Position numbers and translations under genes: made by a program | Notes under the pieces: generated by a model | The model's input: only the letters and a program-made list of their open reading frames with translations | Told to the model about the DNA's origin: nothing | Database searches by the model: none | NCBI RefSeq assembly: GCF_002934605.1 | Contig: NZ_PTJC01000006.1 | Location: forward strand, 1,736,001-1,800,000 | From: Neolewinella xylanilytica | Lineage (GTDB): Bacteria; Bacteroidota; Bacteroidia; Chitinophagales; Saprospiraceae | Reading direction: 5' to 3' | Length of the DNA stretch: 64,000 nt | Part shown: positions 1-8,459 of the stretch, one piece after another | Layout of the letters: each line of letters begins with the position of its first letter | Position numbering within the stretch: position 1 is the first letter of the stretch

Positions 1-509
1 GGTTGTACGAATGGCGGCGTTCACTCGCCGAGCAGCGTAACTACAGCAAGGAGATGATCCTGCCCAAAAAGATCATCGGCCAGCTCGTCCGTGGCGTCCG
101 TGGCGGCACCGAAAGCATGAAGCAGAACCGCCGCCTGCCCGGCAAGACGGTGCAGCGCTACGGCGACCTGTTCGTGGAGATGTATACCGAACCGGCTACG
201 GATCAAGAAATGGAGGTCGTGCAGCAGATCCAGCGCAACATTCAGGATGACGAGGAAGACGATATGATCGTCGAACTGCTCTACCTGCTGATGAAGTACC
301 GCGCCAGCGAAGCCGACATCAGCCACGCTCTCGTGATGCCCCGCAATGCCATCCGGCGGATGAAGCAGGAAGCCGCCGTGCGCCGCTCCATTCTCGGGTC
401 CGGATGGCGCCGGGAATTGCTCGGCGACGATTTCGTGGAGTGGCTGAAGCACTTCGACGAACTCAAGCTCAGCATCGAAGGCGGCAAGATCGCCCTGAAG
501 TTCGATTAG
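1..509 (+). CDS. Ribonuclease D-like protein, C-terminal HRDC part (5' end outside window)
   Basis: This is the last 168 or so codons of a gene that begins before the window; frame is open from base 3. The visible part fits the two C-terminal HRDC domains of RNase D, the 3'-5' exonuclease that trims tRNA and other structured RNAs. The first has the LYEWR...LAEQRN entry and the ILPKK and RLPGKTVQRYGD segments; the second ends with a GWRREL...FVEWL stretch typical of the RNase D tail. The DEDD exonuclease domain would lie upstream, so the catalytic part cannot be checked. The stop codon overlaps by two bases the stop codon of the convergent glycosyltransferase gene. An alternative is another HRDC-containing protein, but the second-domain tail favours RNase D. 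Confidence 0.7.
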   Translation, partial: LYEWRRSLAEQRNYSKEMILPKKIIGQLVRGVRGGTESMKQNRRLPGKTVQRYGDLFVEMYTEPATDQEMEVVQQIQRNIQDDEEDDMIVELLYLLMKYRASEADISHALVMPRNAIRRMKQEAAVRRSILGSGWRRELLGDDFVEWLKHFDELKLSIEGGKIALKFD

Positions 510-1594
510 TCCACGGTCAACCCCGCGTAGATCGCCAGCAGTTTAGCTTCCTCCCGCTCCCAGCACAGCTCCTCCGCGGCGAGCCGGCAGTTGGTCTGCA
601 GCTGCCGGTAAGCCTCAGGGTTTTCGGCGAGTGCCCGAATTTGGGCGGCGAGCGCGGGTGCGGAGAGTTCCGGCAACAGGGAAAAGCATTGGTACCGATC
701 GTGCAATGCCCGGTATTCGGGATAGTCCATCTGGATACTGGGTAAATGGGCCTGGATGTAATCCAGCGACTTATTCGCCAGGCTGTAATAATAGCTTTGA
801 CTGTCGGCGCGCAACAGATTGATGCCCAGCCAGGCCTGAAGGGTGAACTCCGGTAATTTTTCGGGTGGCTGGAAGCCCACGAACCGTACGCGGTCAACGA
901 TGCCCATACCAGCCGCCAATTCCTCCAACCGCGCCCGCTCGGGGCCCGATCCGACAATCCACAGGGCATGATCGGGTAGGAACTGCATGGCCCCTATTGC
1001 CACTTCCAAGCCGCGGCCCGGATTAAGCATACCTTGGTAAAGGATTACTCCTCCAGTATTTTCCTTATTTAAATATTGACCCCTGCGCGGTACGTTTCTT
1101 ACCGTATCGAACGCCACCCCGTAGTCCGTTTCCAGCATTTTGGCTAGCTCCGGGCCCACGGTATAGCGGGCATCGGTACGCGGTACGAGGGCGCGGCCCA
1201 GTCCGCGCCAGGTGCCGCGGATCAGCGGCCGGGGGGCGACTTCGGGCGTCTCGCTGAACCACTCGTGGGCATCATACACCAGCTTGGTTCCCGGTCGGTG
1301 GAGTAAGGTCCCCGCCAAGAGGGAATCCAAATCGACGGCGCAGATGACGTCGTAATCCCAGTTGCGGACCGTCCGCCAGAGCCGCCAGTTAATCTCGCCG
1401 TAGAAGCGCTTGCCCACGTTGTAGCGGCAGCGGACCCGGTGCTGTCGGTACGTCTTTTCCGGAAGCGGCGGACTTTCCGGGAGCCATCTACCGACCAGGG
1501 TGACCGCATGACCGGCCGCCTGCAGGCTGCTGCAGATCCGATCCATCCGCTGATCGTGACTGAGGTCGTTGGTTACCAGGCAGACGATCCTCAC
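506..1594 (-). CDS. Glycosyltransferase, GT4-like (GT-B fold)
   Basis: A 362-residue protein resembling family 4 glycosyltransferases, which move a sugar from a nucleotide-sugar donor to a glycan or lipid acceptor at the cytoplasmic membrane. It opens with VRIVCLVTNDLSHDQRM, a typical N-terminal Rossmann strand, has KLVYDAHEWFSE in the acceptor domain, and in the C-terminal domain YQGMLNPGRGLEVAI, LWIVGSGPE and VRFVGFQPPEKLPEF, the usual GT4 donor-site pattern. The chosen start is a GTG that overlaps the TGA of recQ in the form GTGA, which implies translational coupling; the open frame runs further upstream only as a shadow inside recQ. The acceptor and the donor sugar cannot be told from sequence. 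No other glycan biosynthesis gene is next to it. Confidence 0.85.
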   Translation of the reverse strand: MRIVCLVTNDLSHDQRMDRICSSLQAAGHAVTLVGRWLPESPPLPEKTYRQHRVRCRYNVGKRFYGEINWRLWRTVRNWDYDVICAVDLDSLLAGTLLHRPGTKLVYDAHEWFSETPEVAPRPLIRGTWRGLGRALVPRTDARYTVGPELAKMLETDYGVAFDTVRNVPRRGQYLNKENTGGVILYQGMLNPGRGLEVAIGAMQFLPDHALWIVGSGPERARLEELAAGMGIVDRVRFVGFQPPEKLPEFTLQAWLGINLLRADSQSYYYSLANKSLDYIQAHLPSIQMDYPEYRALHDRYQCFSLLPELSAPALAAQIRALAENPEAYRQLQTNCRLAAEELCWEREEAKLLAIYAGLTVD

Positions 1595-3489
1595 GGCAGA
1601 CGTAGTTTGTTGGCGTCCTTGATTAGCAGCCCCTCGTTGAGCAGGTCCTGCAACACCTCCGCCAGGTCGCGGGAGCGGAGGCGTCCAAAGCTGGTGAGCA
1701 CCTCCCGCATTTCCAGGTCTCCTTCGGCCTCGATGCGGGCGCGGAGGGTTTCGTACACCGTCTTCCGGTCGGGCAGGGTGGTTTTCCGGCGGCGGCACAC
1801 GTCACAGATGCCACAGACCGGCGCATCCGTCTCCCCGAAGTACCGTAGCAGCTGCTGGGAGCGGCAGTGCTCGTCGGATTCGCAGTAGGCGATCATGGTA
1901 TCGATGCGGTGGCGCGCCCGCTCCTTCAGGAAGTTGTACTGCTTTTCGTCGATGCGCAGGTTATCGGGGTCGATGCGCTCCTCGAGGAAGACCAGCTGCG
2001 GCCCCTCTCGCTCCGGGGTGTAATCGATGATGCCCTCGGACTGCATTTTCCTGAATACCCGGCGCAGGTCTTCCGCCGTGATGCCCAGGAAGTTAGCCAG
2101 TGCGCCTTCCCGCAATTGCACGGGGTTGAGAAAGGCTCCCTGGGTGGTGCGCAGGATCGATTTGACTAGCTTGTTGACCTGCGGGTTCTTGATCTGGTAA
2201 TCGTACAGCTGTTCCTTGCGGACGATAAATTGCAGGTAAGCACTCTGGCGCATATCGTCGGTAAGGAGTATGTACCCGTTCTTTTCCAGGGCCTTGAGTC
2301 CGCTGTAAGCCTGACGGACATCGAAGCCAAAGTTGCGGGCGAACCCCGTCAGGTCGAAATCAAAAGCTTCTCCCTTTCCGCCGCCCACGGCCAGCTGGAG
2401 GAAGCTGCCCAACGCCCGGTACATCCGCTTGACTTCCGACACGGGGGGGTAGCTGTGTTCCCAGTTGCGGATCAGCCGCTCGCCGTCGCTGGGGTGATAA
2501 AGCACCACCCCGTAGGCGGGTTTCCCGTCCCGTCCACCCCGCCCCGCTTCCTGGAAGTATGCTTCGGGACTGTCCGGCGGACCGTAGTGGATCACCGTTC
2601 GTACGTCCGGCTTGTCAATGCCCATCCCGAAGGCGTTGGTCGCCACGATGACTCGCAGCTTGTCGTCGATCCAGTCCGCCTGTTTCTTATCCTTGTCTTC
2701 CGGCTCTAGTCCGGCGTGGTAGGCCCCGGCGGAGATGCCCCGCCTGCCCAATTTATGAGCGATCTCTTTCGTCAACCCGCGGCTGCGGACGTACACGATG
2801 CTCGTGCCGGCAACGCCCTTGAGTACTTCCAGCACCTGGTCTTCCTTGCCCGGGGGCCGGCGGACAATGTAGGCCAGGTTATCCCGCGCGAAGCTTTGCC
2901 GGAAAACCCGGGCGCCTTTCCCGAATTGCAGTTTCTCCTGGATGTCTTCGATAACTTCGGGGGTAGCGGTAGCCGTCACGGCGATGAAGGGCACCTCCGG
3001 GTGCAGTTCCCGCAACTCCGCGATCCGGAGGTAGGGCGGCCGGAAGTCATACCCCCACTGGCTGATGCAGTGGGCTTCGTCTACCGCCACCATCGCCAGC
3101 GGCATGCGTCGGATGCGCTCGCGGGCCAGGTCGGTGATCAGGCGTTCCGGACTCAGGTACAGTAGCTTCGTATTGCCGTAGACGGCATTATCGAAGATGC
3201 GGTCGATATCGGTGTTTCGCATCCCGCTGTACACGGCTTCGGCCACGACGCCCCGTTCGCGGAGCTGGCGTACCTGGTCCTTCATCAGTGCGATCAGGGG
3301 CGAGACCACCAGGGTGACTCCGTCCAGGACCAGCGCGGGCACCTGGAAACAGACGCTTTTGCCGCCGCCCGTGGGCAGCAGGGCCAGGGTATCCTTTCCC
3401 GACAGCGCGTGGTCGACGATTTCCCCCTGCAGCGGACGGAATGCGGGGTAGCCCCAGTACTGTCGGAGGATGTCTTGCGGTTGCTGCAT
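1591..3489 (-). CDS. RecQ-family ATP-dependent DNA helicase
   Basis: A 632-residue 3'-5' DNA helicase of the RecQ family, acting in replication-fork repair and recombination. Seen directly: Walker A TGGGKS at about residues 40-45, DEAHCISQWGYDFRP at about 137-151 (motif II plus the RecQ aromatic loop), GMGIDKPDVRTVIH and QEAGRGGRDG (motifs V and VI) at about 288-321. A cysteine cluster (C536, C542, C559, C562, C565) makes the zinc site, but it lies about 180 residues further from the helicase core than in E. coli RecQ, with a winged-helix-like region in between. No HRDC domain follows. It is the first gene of a two-gene unit with the glycosyltransferase, joined by a GTGA overlap. Copy a of the dispersed GC-rich motif starts 5 bp upstream of its start codon. 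Confidence 0.95.
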   Translation of the reverse strand: MQQPQDILRQYWGYPAFRPLQGEIVDHALSGKDTLALLPTGGGKSVCFQVPALVLDGVTLVVSPLIALMKDQVRQLRERGVVAEAVYSGMRNTDIDRIFDNAVYGNTKLLYLSPERLITDLARERIRRMPLAMVAVDEAHCISQWGYDFRPPYLRIAELRELHPEVPFIAVTATATPEVIEDIQEKLQFGKGARVFRQSFARDNLAYIVRRPPGKEDQVLEVLKGVAGTSIVYVRSRGLTKEIAHKLGRRGISAGAYHAGLEPEDKDKKQADWIDDKLRVIVATNAFGMGIDKPDVRTVIHYGPPDSPEAYFQEAGRGGRDGKPAYGVVLYHPSDGERLIRNWEHSYPPVSEVKRMYRALGSFLQLAVGGGKGEAFDFDLTGFARNFGFDVRQAYSGLKALEKNGYILLTDDMRQSAYLQFIVRKEQLYDYQIKNPQVNKLVKSILRTTQGAFLNPVQLREGALANFLGITAEDLRRVFRKMQSEGIIDYTPEREGPQLVFLEERIDPDNLRIDEKQYNFLKERARHRIDTMIAYCESDEHCRSQQLLRYFGETDAPVCGICDVCRRRKTTLPDRKTVYETLRARIEAEGDLEMREVLTSFGRLRSRDLAEVLQDLLNEGLLIKDANKLRLP

Positions 3490-3493
3490 AAGT

Positions 3494-3513
3494 GGGCGGC
3501 GGGGCGCGGGTGC
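3494..3513 (+). repeat. Dispersed GC-rich intergenic motif, copy a
   Basis: Reads GGGCGGCGGGGCGCGGGTGC and is identical over all 20 bases to copy b at 36388-36407. It lies between the divergent recQ and GH30 genes. The flank continues with a GTCGGTAAAATT segment that resembles the flanks of copies b and g. Confidence 0.75.
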
Positions 3514-3628
3514 GACGAAGGTCGGTAAAATTGCCCTCAGTCACCGGAGACTTGCCTTTTCGCCGGAGACCGGGAGGAGCAAGTCGGCTGGCTAAACAAT
3601 GGGGACCGTCCACCAATTTTACTGCAAA

Positions 3629-5071
3629 ATGAATTTCATGCGGTACGGATACCTATTCCTACTTAGCACGGCGGTGACGCTGACGACCTGCCGCCCCCGG
3701 CTGGAGGAAGTGGACCTGCTGGCGCCCACCGATCGATTAGCCCGGGCCTGGGTCACCACCGCGGACAGTTCGGAACTGCTGGAGGTACGGGGACCTATCG
3801 AGCTCGTACCCGTCGGGGATTCGGTTCCGGAGGTACTCGTCGACCCGTCCTTGCGCTACCAGGAAGTGCAGGGCTTCGGGTATACCCTCACCGGCGGCAG
3901 TGCCCAACTCATTCACGAGTTGCCGGACGCACGGCGGCGCGAGCTCCTGGAGGAGCTCTTCGCTAACCATGATAGCGCCCTTGGGGTCAGTTACCTGCGG
4001 TTGAGCCTGGGTGCCTCCGATCTCGATCCCGCCGTATTCAGCTACAGCGACCTACCTCCGGGGGAGACCGACCCGGAAATGAGGCTTTTTTCCCTGGATC
4101 CCGATCGCCGCCATCTGATTCCGGTACTTAAAGAGATACTGGAGATCAACCCGGATATCCGCCTGATGGCCTCTCCGTGGTCGCCTCCGGTGTGGATGAA
4201 GGATAACCGGACCTCGAAGGGAGGGAGCCTGCTTCCGGAATTTTACCCGGCCTACGCGCGCTACTTCGTGAAGTACATACAGGGTATGGCAGCGGAAGGC
4301 ATTCCGATCGATGCGATAACGGTACAGAACGAACCGCTGCACCCGGGCAACAACCCCAGTTTGTTGATGCTGCCGGAGGACCAGGCGGAATTCGTGGGCA
4401 AGCACCTGGGCCCGGCCTTCGCCGAAGCCGGCATCGATACCCGTATCGTCATTTACGACCACAACGCCGACCGGCCCGACTATCCCCTGACCATCCTGAA
4501 AGACTCGACCGCCCGCCCCTACGTCGACGGCTCCGCCTTTCACCTGTACGGCGGAAGCATTGACGCGTTGACGGAAGTACACCGCGCCTTTCCCGACAAA
4601 CACCTCTACTTCACGGAGCAGTGGATCGGCGCCCCGGGCGATTTTGCCGAGGACTTGCGCTGGCACGTTCGCGAACTCATTATCGGCGCCACCCGTAACT
4701 GGGCGGAAACCGTACTGGAGTGGAACCTCGCCGCGGACGCCAATCAGGATCCCCACACCGAGGGCGGCTGTTCCCGCTGTCTCGGAGCCCTGACGATCGA
4801 GAACGGAAACGTGCACCGCAATACGGCCTACTACATCATCGGCCACGCCTCCCGCGCGGTTCCGCCCGGTTCGTACCGGATCGACAGCCGAGAAAATCCC
4901 AGCCTACCGAACGTGGCCTTCCTGACGCCGGACGACCGGGTAGTAGTTGTCGTCCTGAACGACGGAGACGCGCCCGTTAGTTTCGATATCGGAAGCCGGC
5001 AGCGTAGCATGCCGGTCCGCCTGGACGCTGGCGCGGTGGGCACCTTTAGCATACCGGCGGCCGCGTTCTAG
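3629..5071 (+). CDS. Secreted GH30-family glycosidase (glucosylceramidase-like lipoprotein)
   Basis: A 480-residue glycoside hydrolase of family 30. The start MNFMRYGYLFLL gives a lipoprotein signal ending in LTTC at residue 21 (an inner ATG at 3638 is equally possible). The barrel has GFGYTLTGGSAQLI, YLRLSLGASDLDP and LMASPWSPPVWMK, then the acid/base glutamate in TVQNEP (E235) and the nucleophile in LYFTEQW (E330). A short C-terminal beta domain follows, with VAFLTPDDRVVVVVLND. Family members cleave beta-glucosidic, beta-1,6-glucan or related bonds; substrate cannot be fixed here. It stands alone, divergent from recQ and convergent with gldF, without a SusCD pair, so it is not part of a visible polysaccharide utilisation locus. 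Confidence 0.92.
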   Translation: MNFMRYGYLFLLSTAVTLTTCRPRLEEVDLLAPTDRLARAWVTTADSSELLEVRGPIELVPVGDSVPEVLVDPSLRYQEVQGFGYTLTGGSAQLIHELPDARRRELLEELFANHDSALGVSYLRLSLGASDLDPAVFSYSDLPPGETDPEMRLFSLDPDRRHLIPVLKEILEINPDIRLMASPWSPPVWMKDNRTSKGGSLLPEFYPAYARYFVKYIQGMAAEGIPIDAITVQNEPLHPGNNPSLLMLPEDQAEFVGKHLGPAFAEAGIDTRIVIYDHNADRPDYPLTILKDSTARPYVDGSAFHLYGGSIDALTEVHRAFPDKHLYFTEQWIGAPGDFAEDLRWHVRELIIGATRNWAETVLEWNLAADANQDPHTEGGCSRCLGALTIENGNVHRNTAYYIIGHASRAVPPGSYRIDSRENPSLPNVAFLTPDDRVVVVVLNDGDAPVSFDIGSRQRSMPVRLDAGAVGTFSIPAAAF

Positions 5072-5095
5072 GTCGACGTTTTCCGGGAGGATTTT

Positions 5096-5115
5096 GCTCC
5101 CGCGCTCCGGCGCCC
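5096..5115 (-). repeat. Dispersed GC-rich intergenic motif, copy j
   Basis: On the minus strand it reads GGGCGCCGGAGCGCGGGAGC, 18 of 20 matches to the consensus. It fills most of the short gap between the convergent GH30 and gldF stop codons. Confidence 0.65.
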
Positions 5116-5116
5116 C

Positions 5117-5848
5117 CTACCATTTGCGCCGCTCCAGGCTCAGTACCGTCAGCAGGATGAAGAAGGCGGTTATACTGAGAAAGTAGATGACGTCCCGCGT
5201 ATCGATGAGGCCGCGACCGAGGCTTTCGAAGTGTTCCTGCATGCCCAGGCTGCCGATGAAGGCGTCGCCGTTGCCGTAGAAGACGGGGAGGGATGCCAGA
5301 TAGTCGAAGCCAAAGTAGCACCAGAAGGTGATGGCTAGCGCGAGGAGGAAGCTGACGATTTGATTGGTCGTCAGGGAACTGGCGAATAAACCGATCGCCA
5401 CGAAAGCCATGCTCAGAAAAAGCAGGCCGAGGTAGCTGCCGATAGTGCCGCCGGTGTCGATGTTGCCCACTGGTTCGCCCAGTTGGTAAATGGTGTAATA
5501 ATACAGGACGGTAGGGACCAGGGCGATCACCACCAGGGTCAGGCAGGCCAGGAACTTACCCATCACGATATCGATGTCCCGCAGCGGTCGGGTAACCAGC
5601 AATTCGATGGAGCCCGTTTGCCGTTCCTCCGCGAAGGCCCGCATGCAAATGGCCGGAATGATGAACAGGAGCACATTGGGGGCCAGGGAAAAGAAGGGGC
5701 CCAGCGTGGCGTAGCCGTAGTTGATGAGGCTGGTGTCGGGGAAAACGAACAGGAAAAGCCCCATGACGATCAGGAATACCGCGATAACCACGTACCCGAT
5801 GAGGCTGGCGAAAAAGGCATTGAGCTCCTTGCGGAAAATGGCGGTCAT
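5117..5848 (-). CDS. gldF: Gliding motility-associated ABC transporter permease GldF
   Basis: A 243-residue ABC-2 type permease. The start MTAIFRKELNAFFASLIGYV and the stretch FAEERQTGSIELLVTRPLRD followed by IVMGKFLA are typical of GldF, the membrane part of the transporter required for gliding in many Bacteroidota. The hydrophobic profile gives about six membrane segments. It ends with LSLERRKW, the usual positive tail. It starts directly after the unknown gene at 5849-6496, with no spacer, and follows gldA two genes upstream. The usual partner gldG does not follow: the next gene downstream is the convergent GH30 glycosidase. The transported substrate of GldAFG is not known. Confidence 0.92.
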   Translation of the reverse strand: MTAIFRKELNAFFASLIGYVVIAVFLIVMGLFLFVFPDTSLINYGYATLGPFFSLAPNVLLFIIPAICMRAFAEERQTGSIELLVTRPLRDIDIVMGKFLACLTLVVIALVPTVLYYYTIYQLGEPVGNIDTGGTIGSYLGLLFLSMAFVAIGLFASSLTTNQIVSFLLALAITFWCYFGFDYLASLPVFYGNGDAFIGSLGMQEHFESLGRGLIDTRDVIYFLSITAFFILLTVLSLERRKW

Positions 5849-6496
5849 CTAATCGTTGGCTTGCTGTAGGGGGATTAGCAACGGATGCCGCTCGTTGTAC
5901 AGTACTAGGGCGCGAATCATCCTGGCTTCTTCTTCCGACGAAGAGCGGTTCAGGGCGTCGTGAATATCCCGTTCCGTAGCCACCAGCTGTCTAACGGTAG
6001 GCAGTTCGAGGGGGTAGCGGTGCCCGGTGACCATGTCGACGATGCGGTGTACCTCGCGGCGGCGGTTGCGCTCCACCCACCCTTCGCGAAAAGGACGGCC
6101 GGTGGCGGGGTTATAGGCCCGCATGAGTTGGCGGGTATGCATAACCGTATCGTAGCGCACGGTCGCGTACCGACCCACCTGACGAAGGCCGGCAAATTCG
6201 TAAAACGTCCGCTGGCCGTCCCGGCGTACCAGTAGGTACGGCAGTCCGTCCAGACTGATAGCGTAGGGCTGGGTGTAGCGTCGCTGTTTGTATCCGAAAC
6301 TGTCGATCTGTACGCGAAAGTCTTCCGGAAGCTGCACCATCTCCCCGCTGATGTCGCTCCAGTCAGCGTCGGGCTCGTTGGCCAGCAGGGCTTCCGGGGT
6401 GAAGTACACGCCATCGTGGAAACGGAAGTCCGCGTCGAGGGGAACTTCCCGTTGGGCGGTCAGCCAGAGGGGGAAAAGGAGGAGGAACCAGCGCAT
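5849..6496 (-). CDS. Hypothetical secreted protein between gldA and gldF
   Basis: I do not recognise this family. The 215-residue product starts with MRWFLLLFPLWLTAQ, a clear Sec signal peptide, so the mature protein is periplasmic or surface exposed. It is rich in charged and aromatic residues, has no membrane segment after the signal, and no catalytic motif that I can identify. The start at 6496 is preferred because a TACCTTTG promoter-like box (6504-6511) lies only 7 nt upstream; a second possible ATG at 6523 overlaps the gldA stop as ATGA and would add nine residues. It abuts gldF directly, which suggests a role linked to the GldA/GldF transporter or to motility; that is inference from position only. 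Confidence 0.8.
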   Translation of the reverse strand: MRWFLLLFPLWLTAQREVPLDADFRFHDGVYFTPEALLANEPDADWSDISGEMVQLPEDFRVQIDSFGYKQRRYTQPYAISLDGLPYLLVRRDGQRTFYEFAGLRQVGRYATVRYDTVMHTRQLMRAYNPATGRPFREGWVERNRRREVHRIVDMVTGHRYPLELPTVRQLVATERDIHDALNRSSSEEEARMIRALVLYNERHPLLIPLQQAND

Positions 6497-6503
6497 GATG
6501 GAC

Positions 6504-6511
6504 CAAAGGTA
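6504..6511 (-). promoter_or_regulatory. TAnnTTTG -7 box, 7 nt before the start of the gldA-gldF intervening gene
   Basis: Reads TACCTTTG on the minus strand, matching the Bacteroidota -7 consensus. With the ATG 7 nt away, transcripts from it would have almost no leader. No clear -33 TTTG was seen at the expected spacing. Confidence 0.45.
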
Positions 6512-6519
6512 AGGTACGA

Positions 6520-7434
6520 TCATCCCGCCACCGTTAGGGCCCGGAAAACTTCTTCTACCGAAAGCTCTTCCCTGACCATGCCGAGCAGTACGCAATTTTT
6601 GGCCACCGCGAAGCGGAAGACCTCCGCCCGCGGGTCGGCATCCCCGCGCAAGAGGAGGCGATAGGCGTACGGTTCTTTTCCTGGCTTCACGCTGCTTACT
6701 CCCTTGATGGTCAGTAGTTCCAGGTGCGGAACCTCCCGGTCGAATTGAACCAGGAGGGAAGTGTCTCCGTTAAGCCGCCGCTGCAGCCGGTCGATGGGGT
6801 CGTCGGCCACCAACTTACCCCGGTCAATGATGACAACCCGGTCGCAGAGCGCCTGGACTTCCTGCATGATGTGGGTGCTCAGGATGACGGTTTTCTCACT
6901 GCCAAGCCGTTTGATCAGCACCCGAATCTCGGCCAGCTGGTTGGGGTCCAGTCCGCTCGTCGGCTCGTCCAGGATCAGTACTTCGGGATCGTGCAGCATG
7001 GCCTGCGCCAGTCCCACCCGTTGGCGATAACCCTTGGAGAGGGCGCCGATGAGCTTGTGGGCCTCCCGGCCCAGGCCGGTCATATCGATCAGGTCGTCGA
7101 TGCGCGGGCGGGGCCGGCGGATGCCGTTGGCGTCGGCGGCAAAGGTGAGGTATTCCCGGACGTACATGTCCTTGTAGAGCGGATTATGCTCCGGCAGGTA
7201 ACCCACCATTCGGCGTACCGCCAAACTATCTGTTTCGACGGAGTGGCCGCAGACCTCCGCCGTTCCGCTACTCTGACTCAGGTAGCAGGTCAGGATCTTC
7301 ATGGTGGTCGTCTTGCCGGCGCCGTTGGGGCCCAGGAACCCCAGCACCTCTCCCGAACGTGCCTGGAAACTGATGCCATCGATGGCGCGCTGCTCGCCGT
7401 ACAGCTTGGTCAGATCGGTTACGGTGACAGACAT
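6520..7434 (-). CDS. gldA: Gliding motility-associated ABC transporter ATP-binding protein GldA
   Basis: A 304-residue ATPase of the ABC-2 export type. Walker A GPNGAGKT lies at residues 35-42, the signature region is LSKGYRQRVGLAQAM, and Walker B is LILDEPTSGLDPNQ, followed by the switch histidine in LSTHIM. VGYLPEHNPLYKDMYVREYL is characteristic of GldA-like proteins. The start MSVTVTDLTKLYGEQRAI is chosen because the longer open frame upstream has no family similarity. It is the first gene of a gldA-X-gldF cluster, so the ATPase and permease of the gliding transporter are encoded together, whereas in Flavobacterium johnsoniae gldA is apart from gldFG. A generic ABC-2 ATPase is the alternative, made less likely by the gldF neighbour. 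Confidence 0.9.
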   Translation of the reverse strand: MSVTVTDLTKLYGEQRAIDGISFQARSGEVLGFLGPNGAGKTTTMKILTCYLSQSSGTAEVCGHSVETDSLAVRRMVGYLPEHNPLYKDMYVREYLTFAADANGIRRPRPRIDDLIDMTGLGREAHKLIGALSKGYRQRVGLAQAMLHDPEVLILDEPTSGLDPNQLAEIRVLIKRLGSEKTVILSTHIMQEVQALCDRVVIIDRGKLVADDPIDRLQRRLNGDTSLLVQFDREVPHLELLTIKGVSSVKPGKEPYAYRLLLRGDADPRAEVFRFAVAKNCVLLGMVREELSVEEVFRALTVAG

Positions 7435-7499
7435 GGTAGAGAAGTTAAGGGAACAGACAAGAGACAGTTCGAAAACGAAGAACGTTGGCAGCGGGCGAA

Positions 7500-8459
7500 T
7501 TAGTAGCCGATATGAAACAGGGCGTCGCCCTGGCTCACAACGGCGGCGTTGTTGTGGCCGATGATAAAGCCTTCGCGGGGCGACAGTATCCGTTTGCTCG
7601 GTTTGATGCCGTGGGGATCGTAGATCATGCCGATCGGCTCTCCGCGGCGGACGGCGAACCCGCTTCGTTTGCTCCATTGGAAGAGGCCCGCCCGGCTGGC
7701 GCGGACCCAGCTGCTGGCGCTCACGGTCAGCGGTTCCCGCTGCGGCCTTTCGGGCTGATGCTTGGCCATGCCCCGGGCATAGAGCAGTCGGCGCAGCCCG
7801 TCAAGCCCTTCGGCGATACCGTGACCGTCGTAGCGCAGGTTTTCTCCGCCTTCGTAGGTGAGTACGCTCAGGCCGAGGGATTTGTGGGCGGATCGGCGTA
7901 GCGATTTCGAAGGGGCCTTCGAGGCTACCATCACCGGTGGATTGAATTGTTTTGCCGCCTCGAATGCCTGGAGGTCACCGGGAGAATAACGGATCTGGGG
8001 ATAATTGAACAGGCCGCGGCCGCCGGTATGGAAGTCGACGGCCAGGTCGCAATTAGCCAGCAGGTTCTTGCTTAATCCGGCGGCGATGCGGCTGGCCAGC
8101 GAGCCCGTGGCGGTGCCGGGAAAGCTTCGGTTGACGTCCTTGCCGTCGGGTACGTCGCGGCTGAAGTTGTTGAAGCCGTAGACGTTCAGGAGGGGGACCG
8201 CCACTACGGTACCCGCGATGATGTTGCTAAAGATTTTTTGCCGGATCGCCCGCCGTAGAATCTCCACGCCGTTGATCTCGTCGCCGTGGACCCCGGCAAT
8301 AAAGAGCAGGGTGGGGCCGTCGCGGAAACTGCGGAAGACGTGGGCTTTAATCGATACTTCGTTGCCACTGGGCAGCTGGCCGGCCACTAGCTCCACGAGG
8401 CCGGACTGCCCGGGGTAAAACTCACCGTCCGCTACCGTCAGGGGCGTAATGTCGCTCAT
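7500..8459 (-). CDS. Succinylglutamate desuccinylase/aspartoacylase family zinc hydrolase
   Basis: A 319-residue M14-like zinc hydrolase. The zinc ligands are seen in LFIAGVHGDEINGVE (HxxE type) and AVDFHTGG; DVNRSFPG carries the substrate-binding asparagine and arginine. The C-terminal part (RASRAGLFQW, GEPIGMIYD) is the beta domain typical of AstE/AspA-like proteins. Family members release acyl groups from amino acids. Its ATG overlaps the stop of the RimK-type ligase upstream as ATGA, so the two are co-translated. The pairing suggests that one adds and the other removes an amino acid or acyl group on the same target. That function is inferred from neighbourhood, not shown. Confidence 0.88.
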   Translation of the reverse strand: MSDITPLTVADGEFYPGQSGLVELVAGQLPSGNEVSIKAHVFRSFRDGPTLLFIAGVHGDEINGVEILRRAIRQKIFSNIIAGTVVAVPLLNVYGFNNFSRDVPDGKDVNRSFPGTATGSLASRIAAGLSKNLLANCDLAVDFHTGGRGLFNYPQIRYSPGDLQAFEAAKQFNPPVMVASKAPSKSLRRSAHKSLGLSVLTYEGGENLRYDGHGIAEGLDGLRRLLYARGMAKHQPERPQREPLTVSASSWVRASRAGLFQWSKRSGFAVRRGEPIGMIYDPHGIKPSKRILSPREGFIIGHNNAAVVSQGDALFHIGY

